The notes under the pieces were generated by a model. The model was not told the origin of the DNA. It made no database searches and saw nothing but the letters and a program-made list of their open reading frames with translations. DNA of 5,510 nucleotides from Candidatus Omnitrophota bacterium. Lineage in GTDB: Bacteria > Omnitrophota > Gorgyraeia > Gygaellales > Profunditerraquicolaceae. Each line of letters begins with the position of its first letter. Positions within the stretch are counted from its first letter, which is position 1. Positions 1 to 4,076 of this stretch are shown here, piece after piece. The stretch covers positions 1 to 5,510 of the forward strand of contig JASEHM010000076.1 in NCBI GenBank assembly GCA_030018895.1. The letters run 5' to 3'. Made by a program: the position numbers and the translations under genes.

Positions 1-12
1 TTGATTTTAGCG

Positions 13-20
13 CTCCTTTT
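13..20 (-). promoter_or_regulatory. Shine-Dalgarno pointing off the left edge
   Basis: Read on the minus strand, positions 20-13 are AAAAGGAG, a strong ribosome-binding sequence. It lies just after the stop of the 33-residue ORF and no ATG, GTG or TTG follows before the window ends. It probably serves a leftward gene whose start lies outside the window. This is inference from one motif. Confidence 0.35.
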
Positions 21-24
21 CCTA

Positions 25-126
25 TTAAAACTTAATTCCTAATGCAAAATCTGGGATGAAAACTACTAGTAAAATTGATAATAAAAATGATTCTCTATGA
101 TAAAGTAGTCTAACGCATTTTTTCAT
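25..126 (-). CDS. Possible 33-residue hydrophobic small protein
   Basis: An ATG at 126-124 opens a 33-codon frame ending in TAA at 27-25. The peptide starts with a basic MKK segment and has one hydrophobic stretch (about residues 14-28, SFLLSILLVVFIPDF). It therefore resembles a single-span small membrane protein or an orphan signal peptide. No clear Shine-Dalgarno precedes the ATG; the upstream bases are AT-rich (TATAAATTATATAA). It is followed by a strong ribosome-binding sequence at 20-13, so it could be the first gene of a leftward unit. I recognise no family. In AT-rich DNA a frame this short can arise by chance, and hydrophobicity alone is weak evidence. Confidence 0.25.
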   Translation of the reverse strand: MKKCVRLLYHRESFLLSILLVVFIPDFALGIKF

Positions 127-153
127 AGGTTATATAATTTATAGAAGGTTTAA

Positions 154-194
154 GCGGCGGGTCTTTTTGATACGCCATCAAGATTATCCGCCGC
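154..194. repeat. GC-rich inverted repeat with nested hairpin
   Basis: GCGGCGG (154-160) is perfectly complementary to CCGCCGC (188-194). The 27-nt loop holds a second hairpin, TTGAT (167-171) with ATCAA (177-181). Outward pairing continues imperfectly (148-152 with 196-200). It overlaps the 3' end of the frameshifted minus-strand ORF and lies between that ORF and the 33-residue ORF. It could be an mRNA structure or an end element. It lacks the T-run of a normal rho-independent terminator and the GTTRRRY core of an integron attC site. Confidence 0.45.
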
Positions 195-418
195 CTTGAC
201 GATGCTCCGCCTTTTTATCTCTGCGAACCCCTAAAGCAAAGCCAACGCTTCCAGTTGGAGGCTTACACCTCTCCAGATGCCAAACCTTCTTTACCACAAC
301 CCAACGAGATTCTTCATTAAGATTATCCAAGTTCTGATAAGCGTATTCATCAGCTTGCTCGGGCCCTAATGCAAGAAGGCAGGGGGCATTTCAGATGTCG
401 CGCTATAAAAACGCTCAT
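184..418 (-). pseudogene. Small ORF with strong start signal, apparently frameshifted
   Basis: The minus-strand sequence 434-427 (AAAGGAGG) sits 8 nt before an ATG at 418-416, an ideal start signal. That frame gives only 22 codons (MSVFIARHLK...) and stops at 352-350. A neighbouring minus frame is open from 390 to the TAA at 186-184. It reads like real protein (EQADEYAYQNLDNL, then WVVVKKVWHLERCKPPTGS) but has no start codon near its beginning. Skipping one base in the CCCCC run at 386-382 would join the two into a protein of about 77 residues. It may be a decayed gene, a programmed frameshift, a sequencing or assembly error, or a 22-codon leader followed by non-coding DNA. I do not recognise the family. 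Confidence 0.35.
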
Positions 419-447
419 TTTACTACCCTCCTTTCTGGTTGTGTAAA

Positions 448-462
448 CTGGCACTTAGCCAG
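448..462. repeat. Small inverted repeat in the leader of the leftward ORF
   Basis: CTGGC (448-452) and GCCAG (458-462) can form a 5-bp stem with a 5-nt loop. It would lie in the 5' leader of the leftward transcript, just upstream of the Shine-Dalgarno at 434-427. The stem is short and may be chance. Confidence 0.2.
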
Positions 463-490
463 CATAAAAGATATTTGTACTATGGTTTGT

Positions 491-518
491 ATCTTATCAC
501 GTGATATTTACCTGTCAA
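491..518 (-). promoter_or_regulatory. Putative leftward promoter
   Basis: On the minus strand a perfect TTGACA (518-513) is followed after 16 nt by TAAGAT (496-491), matching TATAAT at four of six positions. Transcription would start near 484 and give a leader of about 65 nt before the ATG at 418. The palindrome at 495-506 lies within the spacer and touches the -10 element, so a bound repressor could block it. Confidence 0.4.
495..506. promoter_or_regulatory. Perfect 12-bp palindrome, candidate operator
   Basis: TATCACGTGATA is a perfect palindrome in the divergent intergenic region. It covers part of the leftward promoter and ends 22 bp before the -35 of the rightward lexA-methyltransferase promoter. 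That position suits an operator for a dimeric regulator, and the LexA part of the divergent gene product is the obvious candidate. It does not match the E. coli (CTGT-N8-ACAG) or Bacillus (GAAC-N4-GTTC) SOS boxes. Assignment to LexA is inference. Confidence 0.35.
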
Positions 519-528
519 CAAAAAACTC

Positions 529-557
529 TTGACTTTCGGTTTATTTTCGGGTATAGT
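529..557 (+). promoter_or_regulatory. Promoter of the lexA-methyltransferase gene, probably leaderless
   Basis: TTGACT (529-534) and TATAGT (552-557) are separated by exactly 17 bp, and each matches the sigma-70 consensus at five of six positions. The expected transcription start, about 7 nt after the -10, falls at about 564-566, on the ATG. No Shine-Dalgarno lies upstream, and an in-frame TAA at 557-559 rules out an earlier start. The gene is therefore predicted to be translated from a leaderless mRNA. Confidence 0.7.
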
Positions 558-565
558 AAAATACA

Positions 566-2431
566 ATGCTTACCAAAAGACAAAAAGAAATACTGGACTA
601 TATCCAAGAATTTATAAAGGATAAGGACTACTCTCCTTCTCTAGAAGAAATTGCCCGCCATTTTGAGCTTTCTTCAGTCGCTACAATTCACGAGCATATC
701 GCTGCTTTAAAAGCTAAGCATTATCTTGGTAATGAGGAAAACCAACCGCGATCGCTAAATGTTTATGGCAAGAAAGATATTAAAGAGCAAGTAACCCTGC
801 CTCTCTTAGGGGCTATCGCCGCCGGTAGCCCTATTGAAGCTATTGAAAATGCTGAACCAGTAACTGTTTCTAGATCCTTACTTTCGAGATCCGGCAGACA
901 CTATGTATTAAAAGTAAAAGGTAACAGTATGATCAACGATGGTATTTTCGATGGCGATTTTGTAATCATTCGTGAACAACCTACTGCCGAACAGGGTGAT
1001 ACCGTTATAGCTATTATAAATAATAACGAAGCGACTCTTAAGAAATTTTATATTAGCAATGATTTATTCATGCTAAAGTCAGCAAATCCTTATGTTCCGC
1101 CAATAGTCACAAAAGAATTAACAATAAGGGGAAGAGTCGTTAGCGTTATAAGAAATCTAAATAGCGGCAAAAACGAAATAGAAAAATCTCCTGAAGTCAA
1201 GAAAAGAAGAATAGACTATTCTTGGGACTTCCGCGGAGAAGATACTAAACCATATACTCACGGAATCCATAACTACCCTGCGATGTTTATTCCTCAAGTA
1301 GCAAGGCGAATCATTCAAAATTGCAGTCAAATAGGAGATACTGTCTGCGATATTTTTTGCGGAAGCGGAACGGCATTAGTTGAAAGTCGTCTTTTAGGCA
1401 GAAATGCTTATGGTATTGAATTAAACCCTCTTGCAGTATTGTTAGCAAAAGTCAAAACAACCATAATAAAACCAGAACTCTTAGAAAAAACATTTCTCTC
1501 TTTACTCTTTGAGATAAAAGATTATAAATCTAAAAAAAAAGAACTGCCTAGCTTTTTCAATATTGATTTTTGGTTTAAAGAAAATGTTATTTACGAATTA
1601 ACGCGACTAAAAAAATGTATTGCCCATATTAAAAATAAAGATATTAGGGATTTTTTTCTAATTGCTTTTAGTGAAACTGTCAGATATACTTCAAACTCGA
1701 GAAATGGAGAATTTAAATTATTTAGGATGCCAGCAGAAAAATTAAAGAATTACGATCCAGACGTTATTACAAACTTTAGAAAACGTATCGAGAATAACAT
1801 TGAAGGAATGAAAGCATTTTATAATGACGTTGGCAATAGCACATGGGCTAAAGTTATCCAAAACGATTCTACAAAAAAATATGAAATAAATGACGAGTCA
1901 ATTGATTGCATTGTAACTTCGCCTCCTTACGGAGATAGCAGAACGACTGTTGCCTACGGACAATTTTCTCGGCTTTCTCTTCAATGGCTTGATATGCTTA
2001 AAGATGATGAATTACAGATAGACCGACAGCTTATGGGTGGAATAGTAGATTCTGAAATTGAAAATAATTTAAATTCTAAATCACTAGCCAAAGCCTTGGC
2101 CCTAATAACTGAAAGTGATTTAAAAAGAGCAAAAGAAGTACTTGCCTTTTACATTGATTTAAATAAAGCAATGATTCAAGCACATCGGATATTAAAGAAA
2201 TATAAGTACTTTTGCGTTGTTGTTGGTAATAGAACGGTCAAGAAAGTAAAATTACCTACAGACTTCATTGTGTCAGAATTGGGAGAAAATCTGGGCTTCC
2301 AAATTGTAGATATGATAGTGAGAAATATCCCTAATAAGCGCATGCCACTAAAAAACTCTCCGACAAATGTATCCGGAAAGCTCGAAGAAACCATGCAAAA
2401 GGAAAGCATAGTGATTCTACAAAAATTATAG
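566..2431 (+). CDS. LexA repressor fused to an amino-group DNA methyltransferase
   Basis: This is one 621-residue polypeptide with two complete modules. Residues 1-198 are a full-length LexA: a winged helix (about 1-65, with SPSLEEIARHFELSSVATIHEH), the Ala86-Gly87 self-cleavage site in GAIAAGSP, catalytic Ser121 in GNSMINDGIFDGD and catalytic Lys159 in EATLKK. A charged linker (about 199-215) leads to the methyltransferase: a motif X-like segment (HGIHNYPAMFIP, 232-243), the AdoMet-binding motif I (DIFCGSGT, 262-269), motif II (YGIELNP, acidic Glu285) and the catalytic TSPPYGD (451-457). SPPY is most usual in N4-cytosine enzymes, though N6-adenine cannot be excluded. No ATG, GTG or TTG lies in frame between Met169 and Met240, so the enzyme is not made from an internal start at the junction. 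It should protect host DNA from the converging MvaI/BcnI-type nuclease. The LexA part may repress its own promoter. RecA-stimulated self-cleavage would separate the DNA-binding domain from the enzyme; that is inference. Confidence 0.9.
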   Translation: MLTKRQKEILDYIQEFIKDKDYSPSLEEIARHFELSSVATIHEHIAALKAKHYLGNEENQPRSLNVYGKKDIKEQVTLPLLGAIAAGSPIEAIENAEPVTVSRSLLSRSGRHYVLKVKGNSMINDGIFDGDFVIIREQPTAEQGDTVIAIINNNEATLKKFYISNDLFMLKSANPYVPPIVTKELTIRGRVVSVIRNLNSGKNEIEKSPEVKKRRIDYSWDFRGEDTKPYTHGIHNYPAMFIPQVARRIIQNCSQIGDTVCDIFCGSGTALVESRLLGRNAYGIELNPLAVLLAKVKTTIIKPELLEKTFLSLLFEIKDYKSKKKELPSFFNIDFWFKENVIYELTRLKKCIAHIKNKDIRDFFLIAFSETVRYTSNSRNGEFKLFRMPAEKLKNYDPDVITNFRKRIENNIEGMKAFYNDVGNSTWAKVIQNDSTKKYEINDESIDCIVTSPPYGDSRTTVAYGQFSRLSLQWLDMLKDDELQIDRQLMGGIVDSEIENNLNSKSLAKALALITESDLKRAKEVLAFYIDLNKAMIQAHRILKKYKYFCVVVGNRTVKKVKLPTDFIVSELGENLGFQIVDMIVRNIPNKRMPLKNSPTNVSGKLEETMQKESIVILQKL

Positions 2432-2440
2432 AATCTTTTT
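2413..2440 (+). terminator. AT-rich hairpin terminator overlapping the stop codon
   Basis: GATTCTA (2413-2419) and TAGAATC (2429-2435) form a perfect 7-bp stem with a 9-nt loop, followed by TTTTT (2436-2440). This is a compact rho-independent-like terminator for the methyltransferase gene. Its right arm begins with that gene's TAG stop codon. No T-run follows in the other direction, so it would act mainly on plus-strand transcripts. The stem is AT-rich and only moderately stable. Confidence 0.5.
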
Positions 2441-2629
2441 AAATTCCTCCAATATTTTAGAAAACCTTTTTATTTTACCGTATTCTAAAATATCCTCATT
2501 GCAAACAAAAATTCCATCTAATTCTTGAACTCGTTCACGATTTGTTCCGCTTCTAAAATTCTCCCATGCTGTTACTGAGTATATTTTCCAGCTTACTTCT
2601 TCTTTTTGGGTCCAATTATTTTTTGACAT
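2426..2629 (-). CDS. 67-residue unknown protein in the restriction operon
   Basis: I do not recognise this protein. It starts with ATG (2629-2627) 6 nt after the endonuclease stop and reads in the same direction, so it is probably co-transcribed. It is charged and contains three tryptophans, all in the N-terminal third (NNWTQKEEVSWKIYSVTAW). It ends in a lysine-rich, probably helical tail (KIKRFSKILEEFKKIL). No signal peptide or membrane segment is visible. No good Shine-Dalgarno precedes it, so translation may be coupled to the endonuclease gene. Its 3' end overlaps the convergent methyltransferase gene by 6 bp. It could be an accessory or regulatory subunit of the R-M system, the remnant of a larger gene, or an unrelated small protein. 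Confidence 0.55.
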   Translation of the reverse strand: MSKNNWTQKEEVSWKIYSVTAWENFRSGTNRERVQELDGIFVCNEDILEYGKIKRFSKILEEFKKIL

Positions 2630-2635
2630 ATCTAA

Positions 2636-3346
2636 TTAAACTAGCCTTACAAGTTCTTGAAAACATTTTTCCAGCTTACTTTTTCTTATCCTAAAAGCAG
2701 TTCCGTGATTCCTAACCGTGCCATTCTCTCTTAAGTGCATCCTGAAATCCACAGTTATAATATCTTTGCTCACCATATTTTTGAAAGATTCAAAGCTGAA
2801 ACCCTTTAATAAATAAGCTTCATTAAAATGAAATTCTTCCCGGCCGTTATCCTTAATCCTAGCCTCAGCCTTGACTACAATAAGTTTTGGAATTTTCTGA
2901 AGGAATCTTTCTTTGAGTTGCTGTGCTACCCAATATATTCCGATTTCTTCTTTATTTGAAACAACCTTTATTCGATCATCCTCTACGACTAATCTTAACG
3001 TTTGAGGATTAAATGCGCTGCTGTTAATAGCACAATACAGCTCCTTTTGTCGTAAATTTTCTCGCTTCTTGTATCCGAATTTTTCTAATAACTCCCTGTC
3101 CCTATCCCCGCCTTCTGGCTTCGGTTCGCATGTAAACAAGGTTAAAAGAGATGCTGAATCTTTTCTAAAAGCCTTGAGCTCTATATCGCTTCCTAAGTCT
3201 GCAAGTGGGATATTGTTTTCTTCAATTCCTAGACAGCTTTCTATGGTATAGCCAATCCCAGTATCACTACTTCTTAAGCTCTCTATGAATCCCTTATCTG
3301 CAATCTTTTTTAGTTCGATTTTGAATTGTTCAATACTCTTATACAC
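2636..3346 (-). CDS. MvaI/BcnI-family type II restriction endonuclease
   Basis: The 236-residue protein has the length and signature of the MvaI/BcnI family, monomeric MutH-like nucleases whose known members cut CCWGG (MvaI) or CCSGG (BcnI). The N-terminal half carries TGIGYTIESCLGIEENNIPL (29-48) with an acidic Glu36, then the PD-(D/E)xK core with Asp50, Glu56 and Lys58 in DLGSDIELK. The segment SASLLTLFTCEP (64-75) follows and is typical of the family. The start is a GTG (3346-3344): an in-frame TGA lies two codons upstream, and GGTGA nearby is a weak ribosome-binding site. The gene begins 9 nt after the controller gene stop, so the two form an operon. The target site cannot be read from the sequence, but a CC(W/S)GG-like site is the best guess. 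Low translation from GTG and C-protein control would both delay nuclease build-up. Confidence 0.88.
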   Translation of the reverse strand: MYKSIEQFKIELKKIADKGFIESLRSSDTGIGYTIESCLGIEENNIPLADLGSDIELKAFRKDSASLLTLFTCEPKPEGGDRDRELLEKFGYKKRENLRQKELYCAINSSAFNPQTLRLVVEDDRIKVVSNKEEIGIYWVAQQLKERFLQKIPKLIVVKAEARIKDNGREEFHFNEAYLLKGFSFESFKNMVSKDIITVDFRMHLRENGTVRNHGTAFRIRKSKLEKCFQELVRLV

Positions 3347-3355
3347 TATTCACCA

Positions 3356-3544
3356 TTAAGGCATTATTTCTTTTAAGGCAACATCCAAGGCTTTAGCGAT
3401 TTTCTCAATATTCTCTATAGAAACGTTTCTAGTCCCTCTTTCGATATCGCTTATGTATGTTCTATGAAGCTCCGACTCAAAAGATAACTCTTCTTGCGAC
3501 ATCTTCCTTTTTTGTCTAATCTCCTTTATTCTTAGTCCTAACAA
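3356..3544 (-). CDS. XRE-type controller (C) protein of the R-M system
   Basis: This 62-residue protein is a single helix-turn-helix domain. It has the start RIKEIRQKRKMSQEELSFES and the recognition region LHRTYISDIERGTRNVS (26-42), the pattern of R-M controller proteins. C proteins bind C-boxes as dimers. They first activate and later repress their own promoter, which also drives the endonuclease, so that methylation precedes restriction. The only start consistent with the frame is TTG (3544-3542): an in-frame TAG lies six codons upstream, and an upstream ATG at 3554-3552 is out of frame. C-box-like repeats lie 14 nt upstream. The gene is first in an operon with the endonuclease and the 67-residue ORF. 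A generic XRE regulator is the alternative, but the operator and neighbours argue for a C protein. Confidence 0.85.
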   Translation of the reverse strand: MLGLRIKEIRQKRKMSQEELSFESELHRTYISDIERGTRNVSIENIEKIAKALDVALKEIMP

Positions 3545-3545
3545 T

Positions 3546-3573
3546 TTTCTAACATTTGTCTACAATAAGTCTA
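3546..3573 (-). promoter_or_regulatory. Weak candidate promoter of the controller operon
   Basis: On the minus strand TAGACT (3573-3568) and TAGAAA (3551-3546) are 16 bp apart, each a four-of-six match to consensus. The -35 overlaps the second C-box, as expected for a C-regulated promoter. The predicted start falls at about 3540, at or just inside the TTG start codon, so either initiation is leaderless or another start is used. An alternative -10, TATAGT at 3582-3577, lies inside the first C-box and lacks a good -35. The assignment is uncertain. Confidence 0.25.
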
Positions 3574-3590
3574 CATACTATAAGTGACAT
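3558..3590 (-). promoter_or_regulatory. Tandem C-box-like operators
   Basis: Read on the minus strand, two related repeats occur with a 15-bp period: ACTTATAGT (3585-3577) and ACTTATTGT (3570-3562). They are flanked by TGTC on the left and AGACA on the right. From memory, the ACTTATAGT core is the hallmark of C-protein operators such as those of C.Esp1396I and C.PvuII, where paired dimer sites give activation and then repression. The repeats end 14 nt before the TTG start of the controller gene. The pairing supports autoregulation of the controller-endonuclease operon. Confidence 0.7.
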
Positions 3591-3659
3591 ATTGGGATAT
3601 TTGCCCCCCCAGACTTTCTTTTTCTCTACACTAAAATCTAACAGAAATTTTTCTTTGCA

Positions 3660-3902
3660 CTACCTTTCACAGAGTTGCAGTTTCTTATCTCTGGTAAGGC
3701 TTTTAATATAGGCCTCCCGCCTTTGCGCTTCGGATTTGGTGAAATGTCCTTCGAAATGGACGAGTTTTACCGGCCAGCGGAATTTCGTATATCTGCAGCC
3801 ATTGCCTTTATTGTGGTCGTTTATTCGACGAGAAAGGTTATTGGTAACTCCGGTATAGAGGGTTTTATCGCAGCACTCGATAATGTAGACATACCAAGAC
3901 AT
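3660..3902 (-). CDS. Small stand-alone GIY-YIG nuclease-domain protein
   Basis: This 80-residue protein consists of one GIY-YIG domain of the short, YhbQ/UPF0213-like type. The two halves of the signature are YVYIIEC (4-10) and LYTGVT (15-20). They are followed by the arginine-rich SRRINDH (24-30) and the conserved GCRYTKFRWPVKLVHFE (35-51). The C-terminal SEAQRREAYIK (57-67) holds the expected catalytic glutamate (Glu63). Length and motifs look complete. Members are predicted DNA structure-processing nucleases, but the cellular role of most is unknown. No signal peptide or membrane segment is present. It starts at ATG 3902-3900 with a poor Shine-Dalgarno. It lies downstream of tRNA-His and its hairpins and 115 bp before the R-M controller gene in the same direction. 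I see no evidence that it belongs to the R-M system; such genes are common singletons in bacterial genomes. Confidence 0.88.
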   Translation of the reverse strand: MSWYVYIIECCDKTLYTGVTNNLSRRINDHNKGNGCRYTKFRWPVKLVHFEGHFTKSEAQRREAYIKSLTRDKKLQLCER

Positions 3903-3939
3903 AGGGTGTAATTACTCTTTTTGATAAGAAAGGCTCTTC

Positions 3940-3954
3940 GGCCGCTTCGCGGCC
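3940..3954 (-). terminator. GC-rich hairpin after tRNA-His
   Basis: GGCCGC (3940-3945) and GCGGCC (3949-3954) form a 6-bp GC-only stem with a 3-nt loop. On the minus strand it is followed by a few T residues (CCTTTCTT). It is the second of two tandem hairpins downstream of tRNA-His and could act as a backup terminator or mark the 5' region of the GIY-YIG gene. Confidence 0.4.
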
Positions 3955-3960
3955 TCAGAA

Positions 3961-3990
3961 CCAAAATTTTGCCTCTCGGCAAAATTTTGG
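3961..3990 (-). terminator. Perfect 13-bp inverted repeat abutting tRNA-His
   Basis: CCAAAATTTTGCC (3961-3973) and GGCAAAATTTTGG (3978-3990) are perfect reverse complements separated by 4 nt. The hairpin starts at the last base of tRNA-His (3990). It most likely ends the tRNA transcript or guides 3' processing, with the TTTT inside the stem serving as the U-rich tract. It is nearly symmetrical and could act on both strands. Confidence 0.55.
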
Positions 3991-4065
3991 GTGGCTAACG
4001 GGGATCGAACCCGCAAACCTCTTGAGCCACAGTCAAGCGCTCTAACCAATTGAGCTATAGCCACC
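3990..4065 (-). tRNA. tRNA-His (anticodon GTG)
   Basis: The minus strand folds as a complete tRNA. The acceptor stem GTGGCTA/TAGCCAC (4064-4058 with 3997-3991) is perfect, and the D arm is GCTC/GAGC. The anticodon stem CTTGA/TCAAG encloses the loop CTGTGGC, giving anticodon GTG. The T arm is GCGGG-TTCGATC-CCCGT. The extra G at 4065 (G-1) opposite C73 (3990) is the identity element of histidine tRNAs and is encoded here. The bases after C73 read CAA, so a full CCA end is not encoded and must be added. The gene begins 11 nt after the stop of the AsmA-like gene, so both are probably on one transcript that is cleaved to release the tRNA. Confidence 0.96.
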
Positions 4066-4076
4066 ATGAAAATTTA

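Noticed and set aside
148..200. Integron attC site
   Set aside because: The imperfect outer inverted repeat suggested it, but neither end has a proper GTTRRRY/RYYYAAC core and no integrase is present.
495..506. Classical SOS box
   Set aside because: The palindrome does not match the E. coli or Bacillus LexA box; no such box was found near either promoter, so it is kept only as an unassigned candidate operator.
2176..2409. 77-codon minus-strand open frame
   Set aside because: It lies wholly inside the C-terminal part of the methyltransferase on the other strand and its translation shows no family pattern; it is a shadow frame.
3069..3251. 60-codon plus-strand open frame
   Set aside because: It is antisense to the well-supported endonuclease gene, with low-complexity serine-rich translation.
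3604..3610. Seven-C run as a phase-variable promoter spacer
   Set aside because: It lies upstream of the C-boxes but outside any clear promoter spacer or reading frame, so there is no mechanism to support phase variation.
3675..3911. 78-codon plus-strand open frame
   Set aside because: It is the mirror of the GIY-YIG gene, whose catalytic motifs are clear on the minus strand.
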